NCBI GenBank assembly: GCA_021621525.1
Contig: JAJVUU010000036.1
Coordinates: 1-18,120, forward strand
DNA length: 18,120 nt
From: Caryophanales bacterium
GTDB lineage: Bacteria; Bacillota_I; Bacilli_A; RFN20; CAG-288
Direction: 5' to 3'
Numbering within the stretch: the stretch's first letter is position 1; each line of letters opens with the position of its first letter. A program made the position numbers and the translations under genes. The notes below the pieces were generated by a model. It had not been told where the DNA came from and did not search any database. It saw nothing but the letters and a program-made list of their open reading frames with translations. Of this stretch, positions 8,144-16,027 are shown in pieces.

Positions 8144-10047
8144 AATCCGGTTCTCCTGAATATCTTTTCGACATCTGCCCTGGTGACCTTGATGATGGTC
8201 GGTCTTCCATGGGGGCAGTTGGCAGGATTCCTGCACTTGGCGAGGTCTTTGAGCAAAGCCTCGATTTCAAAGATGGACATCTGGTGGTTGGCCTTGATGG
8301 ATTTCTTGCAGGCGATGTTGGCGATGGTAAGATGAAGCAGTCCAAGTGGATCGCTCTTCTCGTTGTTCAGACAGGAATGAATGCAATCAGTGATGACTTC
8401 TTCGTCATTCTTTTCGTTCAGGAAGGATGGAATCTCCGTCACCTTGATGGTGTTGTTTCCAAAATCCTCGGTGATGATGCCGATGGCCTGAAGCCTGCTG
8501 ATATGCTCTTCGTCATAGTTCACCCTCTCTTTTGGGGAAAGCTCGATGGTGATGGGGAAAAGAGGGACGACCCTGCTTCGAATGGAAGCAAAGAGCGCTT
8601 CCGTCTTTTCGTAGTTGACTCTTTCTGCAGCAGCGTGCTGGTCAAGGATATAGAAGCAGTCGATGCCATCGCATAGGATGTAGGTCTGAAGGACCTGTCC
8701 GATAGGATGCATCTCCGGAAGCTTATAGGAGATGTCTTCTTTTTCAAATATCGTGTTGTAATAGTCTTTTCCAGAATAATAGGCTTCAGGCTTGGAAATG
8801 GATTCCTTGATTTCTTCCTTGAGAGACTGCTCCTCCTTGATAGGAAGAACCGGGCTATGGGATTCATAGGTCGGTTCAAAGGGAAGGGAATCCTGGACGA
8901 ACTTTGGCTTCTCATGCTGCTCTAAAGGCTTGATGTCTGAGTAGTCCTGGACGACTTCTTCCTGTTTTGTTTCTTCTTCCTTGATATCCGATGTGTCGAA
9001 AGCTTCTTCCTTGAAGAGCTTTTCGCTCTTCTCATCCTGGGAAGCATAATAGATGGGCTTCTTCTGGTTGAGCGTCTTGAGGACTTCCTCACGGATGTCC
9101 TTGGCGATATCCTCTTCCATGGAAATACGGACTTCCTTCTTGGTCGGATGGACGTTGACGTCCACCAAGGAAGAGTCGATGCTAAGGTCGATGACGCAGA
9201 AAGGATATCTTAGAGGCGGAAGATAGTCTTTGTAGGCATCTTCGATGGCCTTGTTGATCTTATAGTCATAGATGCATCTGTTGTTGAGAAAGGTCAGCAT
9301 GTCCTTCCTTCTGGAATAGTTGATTTCCGGTTTTCCGATATAACCGGAGAAGGAATAGGCCACACCTTCCATCCTGATAGGATACAGGGACTGGGCGATG
9401 ATATTGCCGTAGATCTTCTGTATCGTTTCAAGAAGGTCACCTCTTCCGCTGGTGCGGAAGATTTCCTTTCCATCGATGGCAAGGGAGATGCTTACGCCTG
9501 GGAAACCTAAGGCGAGATGCTCGACGGTCTCAATGATGGCGTAGGTTTCGACTTTGGTGGATTTGAGATATTTGAGCCTTGCCGGAGTATTGAAGAAGAG
9601 GTCCTTGACTTCAAAGATGGTTCCTTTCCTGGAAGGAGCATCTTCTACGATCAGCTCTTCGTTTGGATTGGATGTTACCCTTGTTCCGACCTCTCCGTTT
9701 TCATCGGTGGTGGTCAGGATGACTTTGCTGACGGCAGCGATGGAAGGAATCGCCTCCCCTCTGAAACCGAGGGTGTGAATCCTGGTCAGGTCATATTCGG
9801 TCTTGATCTTGCTGGATGCATGCCTTAAAAAGCAGGTCTTTGCATCATTTCTGTCCATGCCGATACCATCATCCTTGACCATGATGGAACCACGCCCTGC
9901 ATCCACGACACCGATATAGACATTCTTCGCCTTGGCGTCGATGGAATTCTCGACGAGTTCCTTGATGACGCTGGCAGGTCTTTCGATCACTTCGCCGGCT
10001 GCGATAAGGTTCGCAAGTTCCGGCCTCATCAATGCGATTCTTGACAT
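8140..10047 (-). CDS. mutL: DNA mismatch repair protein MutL (endonuclease type), 635 aa
   Basis: MutL couples MutS mismatch recognition to strand incision. The N-terminal GHKL ATPase is complete: LVENSIDA with E33/N34, DDGIGM (59-64), RHASSKI (75-81) and GFRGEA (94-99). An acidic, low-complexity linker covers about 335-440. The C-terminal domain carries the metal-binding endonuclease motif DQHAAAERVNYE (469-480), ACKK (579-582) and CPHGRPT (611-617). This is the nicking form used where there is no MutH. The linker holds QDSLPF (385-390), which fits the QxxLxF clamp-binding pattern, while the usual C-terminal QxxIVP-type site seems to lack its glutamine. The ATG overlaps the mutS stop by one base (TAATG), and GAGG lies just upstream. 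Confidence 0.98.
   Translation of the reverse strand: MSRIALMRPELANLIAAGEVIERPASVIKELVENSIDAKAKNVYIGVVDAGRGSIMVKDDGIGMDRNDAKTCFLRHASSKIKTEYDLTRIHTLGFRGEAIPSIAAVSKVILTTTDENGEVGTRVTSNPNEELIVEDAPSRKGTIFEVKDLFFNTPARLKYLKSTKVETYAIIETVEHLALGFPGVSISLAIDGKEIFRTSGRGDLLETIQKIYGNIIAQSLYPIRMEGVAYSFSGYIGKPEINYSRRKDMLTFLNNRCIYDYKINKAIEDAYKDYLPPLRYPFCVIDLSIDSSLVDVNVHPTKKEVRISMEEDIAKDIREEVLKTLNQKKPIYYASQDEKSEKLFKEEAFDTSDIKEEETKQEEVVQDYSDIKPLEQHEKPKFVQDSLPFEPTYESHSPVLPIKEEQSLKEEIKESISKPEAYYSGKDYYNTIFEKEDISYKLPEMHPIGQVLQTYILCDGIDCFYILDQHAAAERVNYEKTEALFASIRSRVVPLFPITIELSPKERVNYDEEHISRLQAIGIITEDFGNNTIKVTEIPSFLNEKNDEEVITDCIHSCLNNEKSDPLGLLHLTIANIACKKSIKANHQMSIFEIEALLKDLAKCRNPANCPHGRPTIIKVTRADVEKIFRRTGF
8152..8157 (-). 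promoter_or_regulatory. Shine-Dalgarno AGGAGA supporting the miaA TTG start
   Basis: AGGAGA lies inside the last codons of mutL, eight bases before the TTG at 8143. No comparable site precedes the ATG at 8128, so this site decides the start. Confidence 0.65.
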
Positions 10048-12584
10048 TATCGGATCCTCTTCTTCAGTTCGATGAGATAGTTGAGGGCTTCAAGGGGAGA
10101 CAGCGTCATCGGATCTAGCTTCTTGAGCTCTTCGCGCAAGGCATCCTTCGGGGCAGCTGTAGATACAATCTTCTTTATCTGTGAGTTATCGACACTGGAC
10201 TGGGCTTCCAAGGAGGATAGCAGTTCATCGGCCCTGGATATAATCTCTGTCGGAAGGCCGGCAAGCTTGGCAACATTGACGCCATAGCTTCGATCCATGC
10301 TTCCATCCTTCATCTTATATAGGAAAGTGACTTTTCCATCATCTTCACTGACTTCGCAGTGGATGTTCTTGACAGCCTCAATCTTCTCGCTCAGTTTGGT
10401 GATTTCATGGTAGTGGGTGGAGAAGAAGGTCTTGGCATGGACGTTCTTGACGATGTATTCGATGATGGACTGGGCGATGGCCATGCCATCGAAGGTGGCG
10501 GTTCCTCTTCCGATTTCATCAAAGAGGAAGAGGGAATATTCGCTTGCATCCTCAAGAGCCTGGGCAACTTCGCTCATCTCGGTCATGAAGGTGGACTGAC
10601 CCTTGATGAGGTTGTCGCTTGCTCCGATCCTGGTATAGAGGGAATCGAATATCGGAATGTCGCAGGAAGAAGCGGATACGAAGCATCCGATCTGTGCCAT
10701 GATGACAAGAAGACCGAATTCCTTCATGTAAGTGGATTTGCCACCCATATTCGGGCCGGTGATGATGAGGACATCCGTCTTGCCATCCATGTGATAGTCG
10801 TTGGAGACGAATACTTTTCCAGGAGCGGCTTTTTCGATGATGGGGTGCCTTGCCTCGGTGACATGGATTTCCCTTCTGGTATTGAAGGAAGGCCTGACAT
10901 AGTTGTTTTCGCTTGAGACATAGGCAAGGTCAAGGAAATAGTCAAGCTCTGAGATGGCATCGGAGGTCTTCTGTATCCTGTCGGTGAACTGGCTTACGTA
11001 CTTTCTGACATCCTTGAAAAGCTTATATTCCAAAGAGGTCCTGTCCTCTTTGGCTCTTAAGATCCTGGATTCCTTTTCCTGCAGTTCCTGAGTGATGTAT
11101 CGTTCTCCGGTGGTGAGGGTCTGCTTGCGGATGTATCCGAATTCTGGCTTGACCATGTTCACCTGGGCCTTGCTGACTTCAATGTAATATCCGAAGACGG
11201 ACGTATATCCTACCTTCAGTTTGGCGATGCCTGTCTTTTCCCTCTCTTTGATTTCGAGCTGGGCGATCCAGTCCTTGGCATTGCTGGTGAGTTCGATGAG
11301 TTCGTCAAGCCGGGCATCATATCCCTTCTTGAAGATTTCTCCTTCCGTGATGGTCATAGGACAATTGTCGTCGATGGCTTTATCCAAAAGGTTGACAAGT
11401 TCACTATATTCGCCGAGGTTGTTTGCAATCTCCATGATTTCTCTGCAGTCGGTGATGGAAGAGAGGTCCTTCTTCAGGGTCGGGATGATCTCCAAGGAAC
11501 GCTTGAGCTGAAGCAGGTCATGTCCGTTGCAGTTTTCATATCCCATCCTGGCGATGAGGCGCTCCATATCAAAGACGGATTCCAGATCCGTCCTCAGGGT
11601 TTCTCTTTCAAGATAGTGGTTGACGAAGCAGGAAGTGAGGTTGAGCCTTCTTTCGATTTCTTTTTTGTCGCAGGAAGGAAGGCAGATCTGACTTTTCAGA
11701 TATCTTGAGCCCATCGGTGTCTTGGTCTTGTTGAGAAGCCAATAGAGGGTTCCGAAAGTCTTTCCGTCAAGCGACTTGACAAGTTCCATGTTGGCCTGGG
11801 CAGAGTAATCCAGCTTCATGCTCTTTACGGCCATCATGTTTTCGACAGGCTTGAAATATGTCAGGTCCCTTCTTTCCATGTTCTTCAGATAATTGTAGAG
11901 AAGGGCAGCGGCTTCGATCTGTCTGTCGTCGTTCAAGGACCCGAAGAGAGCATCCGTCTCGATGCTTGTCGAAGAATCTTCGTAGTAGGACAGGCAGATG
12001 TTCGTGTTGGATTTGATGTAGCTGATGATGTTCTTGTCGATGTCGGATTTTACGACGAGTTCCTTGATGTCCAAAGAGAGCATCTTCTCTACGATCTTGG
12101 CATAGTTGAATTCGACGGAAAGGACCTTCATCTCTCCGGTGGAGATGTCTGCATAGGCTAAGAAGGCCTGTGGTTGCTTTAAATAGAGGGAGGCGATGAA
12201 GTTGTTGTCGTTGTTGGTCAAATCGAGGTTGGCACCAGGCGTGATGATCTGGATGACATCCCTCTTGACTAGCTTCTTGGTAAGCTTCGGGTCTTCGACC
12301 TGTTCGCAGATAGCTACCTTGTAACCATGGTCGATGAGTTTCTGGGCATATTGGAGATAGGCATGGTGTGGAATTCCGCACATCGGGATGAACTGGCCGT
12401 TTCCACAGGCCTTCTTCGTCAGGAAAAGCTGCAGCTCACGGCTGCAGATTTCGGCGTCTTCCAGGAACATTTCGTAGAAGTCACCGATACGGAAGAAAAG
12501 AATGATGTCTCCGTATTCCTTCTTGAAGCTGAGATATTGTTCGACCATGGGCGTGAAGCCGGTTTCTTTCGTTTTAGTTGCCAT
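10047..12584 (-). CDS. mutS: DNA mismatch repair protein MutS, 845 aa
   Basis: MutS recognises mismatches and small loops and recruits MutL. The N-terminal mismatch-reading motif is GDFYEMF, with the conserved F36 and E38. The ATPase has Walker A GPNMGGKST (610-618), the conserved stretch ending KGQSTFMTEM (661-670), Walker B LFDEIGRGT (D689/E690) and STHYHE (722-727). The length is normal for MutS1. The C-terminal tail ends with the usual PLEALNYLIELK helix, but I do not see the clamp-binding QLSxF motif that normally precedes it. AGAAGGAC is six bases before the ATG. It is the first gene of the mutS-mutL-miaA-fhs-folD set. cotE, which lies just before mutS in B. subtilis, is absent here. 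Confidence 0.98.
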   Translation of the reverse strand: MATKTKETGFTPMVEQYLSFKKEYGDIILFFRIGDFYEMFLEDAEICSRELQLFLTKKACGNGQFIPMCGIPHHAYLQYAQKLIDHGYKVAICEQVEDPKLTKKLVKRDVIQIITPGANLDLTNNDNNFIASLYLKQPQAFLAYADISTGEMKVLSVEFNYAKIVEKMLSLDIKELVVKSDIDKNIISYIKSNTNICLSYYEDSSTSIETDALFGSLNDDRQIEAAALLYNYLKNMERRDLTYFKPVENMMAVKSMKLDYSAQANMELVKSLDGKTFGTLYWLLNKTKTPMGSRYLKSQICLPSCDKKEIERRLNLTSCFVNHYLERETLRTDLESVFDMERLIARMGYENCNGHDLLQLKRSLEIIPTLKKDLSSITDCREIMEIANNLGEYSELVNLLDKAIDDNCPMTITEGEIFKKGYDARLDELIELTSNAKDWIAQLEIKEREKTGIAKLKVGYTSVFGYYIEVSKAQVNMVKPEFGYIRKQTLTTGERYITQELQEKESRILRAKEDRTSLEYKLFKDVRKYVSQFTDRIQKTSDAISELDYFLDLAYVSSENNYVRPSFNTRREIHVTEARHPIIEKAAPGKVFVSNDYHMDGKTDVLIITGPNMGGKSTYMKEFGLLVIMAQIGCFVSASSCDIPIFDSLYTRIGASDNLIKGQSTFMTEMSEVAQALEDASEYSLFLFDEIGRGTATFDGMAIAQSIIEYIVKNVHAKTFFSTHYHEITKLSEKIEAVKNIHCEVSEDDGKVTFLYKMKDGSMDRSYGVNVAKLAGLPTEIISRADELLSSLEAQSSVDNSQIKKIVSTAAPKDALREELKKLDPMTLSPLEALNYLIELKKRIR

Positions 12585-12612
12585 CGTTTTGTCCTTCTAA
12601 TCACGTTGTTTT

Positions 12613-12641
12613 ATTATAAGCTTTTTTTCGGGTATAAAAAA
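12613..12641 (-). promoter_or_regulatory. Candidate promoter of the mutS operon
   Basis: A perfect TATAAT lies at 12618-12613, about 30 bases before the mutS ATG. The -35 position, 17 bases upstream, reads only TTTTTT inside the T tract of the preceding terminator, so the -35 box is weak. The preceding terminator makes a separate promoter necessary. Confidence 0.5.
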
Positions 12642-12680
12642 TAAAAAGCTGACAAATCCGATATGGGGTCTGTCAGCTTT
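12634..12680 (-). terminator. Rho-independent terminator after ricA
   Basis: AAAGCTGACA (12680-12671) and TGTCAGCTTT (12654-12645) form a perfect 10-bp stem around a 16-base loop. The T-rich run TTATTTTTTAT follows. It lies just after the ricA stop codon and ends the spoVS-miaB-ricA set. Confidence 0.92.
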
Positions 12681-12684
12681 GACT

Positions 12685-12999
12685 TCAGAGAAGTGTTTCC
12701 GTCAGCGGTTCGATAAGCTTGAGTATTTCTTCCTTCTGTTGTCTCATGTTGATGACAAGAGGATCGTTGTCATATTCGATCTGCATCTCCTTGCAGGCCT
12801 TGATGGCTTCGTCCTTCTTTTCATCCTTGAGATATCTGATGGAAGATTGAAGGCTTTCTCTTTGCTTCTTTAAGGAAGAGAGACGGGTATCTTCCTCGAC
12901 GGCCTTGAGTAGTTCGTGATATCGCCTGACGACATCAAGGCCGGAAAAGTCCTCCAGCAGCTTCATAGCCTTTGAAGTGAGATCTTCTATCTCATTCAT
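12685..12999 (-). CDS. ricA: YlbF/YmcA family protein, probably RicA, 104 aa
   Basis: A small, mostly helical protein with the pattern of the YlbF/YmcA family: SGLDVVRRYHELLKAVEED near the N-terminus, then a charged coiled-coil middle and a helical tail (DPLVINMRQQKEEILKLIEPL). In B. subtilis YmcA (RicA) forms the Ric/Y-complex with YlbF and YaaT, binds iron-sulfur clusters and modulates RNase Y cleavage. One cysteine (in KACKEM) is present. Its position directly after miaB, as in B. subtilis ymcB-ymcA, is the main reason for choosing RicA over YlbF. The ATG lies inside the end of miaB (8-base overlap), with GGGAGAA seven bases upstream. The partners YlbF and YaaT are not in the window. The family call is good; the exact paralogue is inferred from context. 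Confidence 0.82.
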   Translation of the reverse strand: MNEIEDLTSKAMKLLEDFSGLDVVRRYHELLKAVEEDTRLSSLKKQRESLQSSIRYLKDEKKDEAIKACKEMQIEYDNDPLVINMRQQKEEILKLIEPLTETLL

Positions 13000-14446
13000 C
13001 GACGAGTTCTCCCAAGAGGGAATAGGTATGGGATTCTGTGATTCTCACTTTCCTGATCTGACCGATGAGGGAAGCATCCCCCGTGACATGGACAAGCTTG
13101 TTATGCGGATCATAACCGGAAACCTTGGTGGAATCCCTGTCGGATATTTTTTCAAACAGGACATCGACGGTCTTTCCGACAAACTGGCTTGCCCGCTTGG
13201 CAGACAATTCGTCAATCAGCTTCTTGAGTTCATCGAAATGGCGATGCTTGATTTCATCGGACATCTCATCCTTCATATGGTATGCCGGTGTTCCCGGGCG
13301 TGGAGAAAAGATGAAGGTATAGGCAGCATCATATTCGACTTCACGGACAAGGGATAAGGTATCCTGGAATTCTTCTTCGGTCTCGTTGGGGAAGCCGACG
13401 ATGATATCCGTGCTTAGGAAGACGTCGGGAAGACGTTTTCTGAGTTCATGGACGATGGAGAGGTACTGTTCCCTGGTATAGCGTCTGTTCATTCTTTTTA
13501 AGACGCTGTCGGACCCTGACTGTACGGGAAGGTGCATGTAGGGCATGATGTTAGGATATTTTGCCATGACATCGAAGACCTGGGTACGGAAATCGCTCGG
13601 ATAGGGTGTGACAAAGCGAACCCTGTCGATGCCCGTCTTGGCGACTTCTTCAAGAAGGGTGGCAAAGGCATAGTCATCCCCGAAGTCCTTTCCATAGGCA
13701 TCGACGTTCTGACCTAACAGGGTGACCTGCTTATATCCTTTTTCCTTCAGGCATCTGACTTCGGCGATGATGTCTTTCATCTTCCTGGAACGTTCTCTTC
13801 CCCTGGTATAGGGGACGATGCAATAGGTGCAGAACTTGTTGCATCCATACATGATGTTGACAAAGGCCGTATACTTGGATGCTCTTCCGTCATCATCCAT
13901 CGGAAGACCTTCCGGAACGACATCCGAATTGCTTCTGACATCGACGATGGATTGATGATGGGCTAAGGTATCTTCCAAAAGGGAATAGAAACCAGTCAGA
14001 TTGTTGGTTCCGAAAATCAGGGACACAAAAGGATAGTGCTTCAGGACGTGCTTGACGGCAAATTCTTCCTGCATGACGCATCCGCAGATGGCAAGGATGG
14101 TATCAGGATTCTTATCATACTGTTCTTTGGCTCTGCCTAGTTCGCCATAGAGATGGTTTTCGGCATTTTCCCTGACGGCACAGGTATTGAAGAGGATGAA
14201 ATCTGCTCCGATGAAATCATCCTGCTCCTTCATTCCAAGGGAAAGAAGCATGCTGCGGATGATCTCGGAATCACGGACATTGGCCTGGCAACCATAGGTT
14301 TTGATACAAAAAGTCTTTCCCTGTCCCCAAGAGACAAGGAAAGACGTAGGTTTCATATCAACCTTTTCGTAGACGACCGATTGTTTCAGATTCCGCCCTG
14401 CCGCAGCCTTCAAGTCAGGCATGGATACAAGACGTGTCTTTTTCAT
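12992..14446 (-). CDS. miaB: tRNA-2-methylthio-N6-dimethylallyladenosine synthase MiaB, 484 aa
   Basis: MiaB is a radical SAM methylthiotransferase that adds a methylthio group at C2 of i6A37, giving ms2i6A37. After an N-terminal extension of about 45 residues, as in the Bacillus protein, the UPF0004 domain carries TYGCQAN (C53), NTCAVRENAE (C89) and CGCVMQ (C123), the ligands of the auxiliary cluster. The radical SAM cluster motif is CNKFCTYC (C202, C206, C209). DIIVGFPNETEEEF and SPRPGTPA are typical of the family, and a TRAM domain for tRNA binding occupies about 418-484. The start is five bases after the spoVS stop with only a weak ribosome site, so coupling is likely. miaA, which makes its substrate, is in the next operon downstream. 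Confidence 0.97.
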   Translation of the reverse strand: MKKTRLVSMPDLKAAAGRNLKQSVVYEKVDMKPTSFLVSWGQGKTFCIKTYGCQANVRDSEIIRSMLLSLGMKEQDDFIGADFILFNTCAVRENAENHLYGELGRAKEQYDKNPDTILAICGCVMQEEFAVKHVLKHYPFVSLIFGTNNLTGFYSLLEDTLAHHQSIVDVRSNSDVVPEGLPMDDDGRASKYTAFVNIMYGCNKFCTYCIVPYTRGRERSRKMKDIIAEVRCLKEKGYKQVTLLGQNVDAYGKDFGDDYAFATLLEEVAKTGIDRVRFVTPYPSDFRTQVFDVMAKYPNIMPYMHLPVQSGSDSVLKRMNRRYTREQYLSIVHELRKRLPDVFLSTDIIVGFPNETEEEFQDTLSLVREVEYDAAYTFIFSPRPGTPAYHMKDEMSDEIKHRHFDELKKLIDELSAKRASQFVGKTVDVLFEKISDRDSTKVSGYDPHNKLVHVTGDASLIGQIRKVRITESHTYSLLGELVDE

Positions 14447-14451
14447 GAATC

Positions 14452-14793
14452 TTATTCGTTGACTTCGTGCTTCGGGACGTTGGAAGAAACAGCGTTTTCA
14501 GGAAGGAATTCAGCTTTTCTGATGTGAAGAAGAATGACGGTGACTTCTCTTGTCTCTTCGGCAGAAGGCTCGGAGAAGTTCTGGAGCATGAATTCCGGCT
14601 GGATTGCGATGTCGCTCGGAGTCTCGTCATCCTTTAAGAAACGACGGGCTACGATGCAGGCCTTGATAGCCTGATTCAGTGCGGAAGCGCCGACCACGGA
14701 GATCTGGACTCCGCCTTCAGAACGAATGTTTGCGGCGATTGCACCTGCCAATTTTTGGATTTGAGTGTTTCCACCGGCTTTGAGTGTTGTCAT
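14452..14793 (-). CDS. spoVS: SpoVS family protein, 113 aa with C-terminal tail
   Basis: The Alba-like SpoVS fold is recognisable from LKAGGNTQIQKLAGAIAANI near the start and VVGASALNQAIKACIVARRFL in the middle, close to the family pattern IGAGALNQAVKAVAIARGF. In Bacillus it affects sporulation and septation as a probable nucleic-acid-binding regulator; the family also occurs in non-spore-formers. I chose the ATG at 14793 because GAGG lies nine bases upstream and the alignment begins there; an upstream start at 14859 would run through the promoter. The core normally ends near 86-90 residues, and here about 22 further residues (FLPENAVSSNVPKHEVNE and before) extend it. It is followed after five bases by miaB, and the rny-ymdB pair precedes it as in B. 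subtilis. Confidence 0.9.
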   Translation of the reverse strand: MTTLKAGGNTQIQKLAGAIAANIRSEGGVQISVVGASALNQAIKACIVARRFLKDDETPSDIAIQPEFMLQNFSEPSAEETREVTVILLHIRKAEFLPENAVSSNVPKHEVNE

Positions 14794-14817
14794 AAAGTAA
14801 ATCCTCTTTCGCACAAT

Positions 14818-14845
14818 ATTATATACTAAAACCAGTTCGAAACAA
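14818..14845 (-). promoter_or_regulatory. Promoter of spoVS-miaB-ricA
   Basis: TATAAT at 14823-14818 is perfect. TTGTTT at 14845-14840 is a partial -35 box with 16 bases between them. The -10 box ends about 25 bases before the spoVS ATG, which leaves a short leader that includes GAGG. It reads like a housekeeping promoter and not like a sporulation sigma-factor site. Confidence 0.6.
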
Positions 14846-15203
14846 TCACATGAAGTCATTTTTTAGTGAATCAGGATACGTTTTCCTACGATTTGAACCT
14901 CACTTTGCTCTTTGACGGGGGATTTCCTAGCCTTTTTCAGGTGTCCTTATGGATTTTATCTTTTGTCAATAAAGGTTATGGCTTCCATCTTTTATGAACC
15001 TCAGGATGGTAAGAGCAGGTCTTTCTGTTCAATCAGACGGAACTTGGGACCATTTCATTTTAAGCAGATAGTATCTTTTATTTGCTTTGGAGCAAATTAC
15101 TCTTGAGTAAATGACATTTGGGTAGGATATCAATCGATGGTAGTTGATATTCATAGTGTTATGATGAATCATTTACCTAAGGTATGTTCTTGCATGATAA
15201 GAA
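14846..15203. other. Intergenic region between ymdB and spoVS
   Basis: No convincing gene on either strand. The only frame of any length (64 codons on the plus strand from a TTG at 14912) has no ribosome site and no recognisable family. Base use is richer in A and T than in the flanking genes. The right-hand third holds a cluster of inverted repeats, listed separately. I see no tRNA, riboswitch or insertion element. Confidence 0.6.
15080..15176. repeat. Cluster of inverted repeats
   Basis: Five dyads lie in under 100 bases. ATTTGCT/AGCAAAT (15080-15097) has a 4-base loop. TTACTC/GAGTAA is at 15097-15110. GTAAATGA (15107-15114) pairs with TCATTTAC (15169-15176). Nested inside are GGATATCAA (15125-15133) with TTGATATTC (15144-15152), and ATTCAT (15149-15154) with ATGAAT (15164-15169). 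The second and third dyads share bases, as do the last two, so they are alternatives. The G·T pair in the nested stem is tolerated only in plus-strand RNA. Confidence 0.55.
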
Positions 15204-15232
15204 AAGACGACCCGTTTAAGTCGGGTCGTCTT
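15196..15232 (-). terminator. Rho-independent terminator at the end of ymdB
   Basis: AAGACGACCCG (15232-15222) and CGGGTCGTCTT (15214-15204) form a perfect 11-bp stem with a 7-base loop that contains the ymdB stop codon. The following tract is short and interrupted (TTCTTATC), so it may be less efficient than the other two. The upstream arm is coding sequence of ymdB. Confidence 0.82.
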
Positions 15233-16025
15233 GATAAGTTTCGTTGATGAGGTGGAATGATGTGACTTGCTTTGTCTTTCTGTCGACGTCGAACTGAATG
15301 GCATTGACCAACATCTTCCCTGTTCTAGGGACGTCAAGTTTTGCAGGCATGCCCGTGATGGTCCTGTGCATGGCTGAAGGAAGGTCATCGCCAAGAGAGG
15401 AATAATAGGCACCGTTCATACCGACATCACTGACAAAGAGCGTTCCTTTGACAAGCTTCCTGGCATCGTTTGTCTGGACGTGGGTGTGGGTTCCAAAGAC
15501 GGCAGTGGCTCTGCCATCGGCATATTCACCCATGACTCTTTTTTCGGCGGTAGCCTCGGCATGGAAATCAAGGATGTGGATGACCGGTTCCTTATCCATG
15601 GCTGCGATTGTATCGAAGTCATAGAAGGGATTTGTCTGGACTCCGCTCATATAGACTCTTCCCATAATGTTGCTGACACGGATGATGTCACCATCCTTGG
15701 TCTGAAAGAGTCTTGTTCCGATTCCTGGAGCATCCTTGTCAAGGTTATATGGCCTTATCTGAAGATTCATCTCCTTAGCATATTTGATGGCATCGGGGGA
15801 ATTGAAGAAGTGGTTTCCGCTGGTGAGACAGTCGATACCATAGGACAGAAGCTCTTTATAGTGGTCATAGGACAGACCATGGCCATGGGTCGTGTTCTCT
15901 CCGTTGGCAATGACGAAGTCGATGTTGTCTTTCTCTTTATGGAGGGACAGGTACTTTTGGACGGCTTTTCTTCCCAAAGGTCCGACGATGTCTCCGAAAA
16001 ACAATATGCGAATGGTATCAGACAT
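15216..16025 (-). CDS. ymdB: YmdB-type (TIGR00282) metallophosphodiesterase, 269 aa
   Basis: A calcineurin-like phosphoesterase of the YmdB family. In B. subtilis the protein hydrolyses 2',3'- and 3',5'-cyclic nucleotides and affects biofilm and motility fate. The metal ligands are visible in order: GDIVGPLGR (D12), ANGENTTHGHG (E43, N44), TSGNHFF (N71, H72), DFHAEATAEK (H155) and GTHTHVQTND (H180, H182). The length is the family norm. The ATG lies two bases after the rny stop, with only a weak ribosome site, so it is probably coupled to rny, the arrangement found in Bacillus. The coding end runs into the terminator stem. The in vivo substrate here is not known from sequence. Confidence 0.95.
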   Translation of the reverse strand: MSDTIRILFFGDIVGPLGRKAVQKYLSLHKEKDNIDFVIANGENTTHGHGLSYDHYKELLSYGIDCLTSGNHFFNSPDAIKYAKEMNLQIRPYNLDKDAPGIGTRLFQTKDGDIIRVSNIMGRVYMSGVQTNPFYDFDTIAAMDKEPVIHILDFHAEATAEKRVMGEYADGRATAVFGTHTHVQTNDARKLVKGTLFVSDVGMNGAYYSSLGDDLPSAMHRTITGMPAKLDVPRTGKMLVNAIQFDVDRKTKQVTSFHLINETYQDDPT

Positions 16026-16027
16026 GG

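Noticed and set aside
14885..14915. GGTTCAAATC on the minus strand, resembling a tRNA T arm
   Set aside because: The flanking bases do not pair to make a 5-bp T stem, and no anticodon or acceptor arm can be drawn.
14912..15106. 64-codon plus-strand frame in the ymdB-spoVS gap
   Set aside because: TTG start without a Shine-Dalgarno and no known pattern. I considered a decayed transposase but found no terminal repeats or conserved residues to support it.
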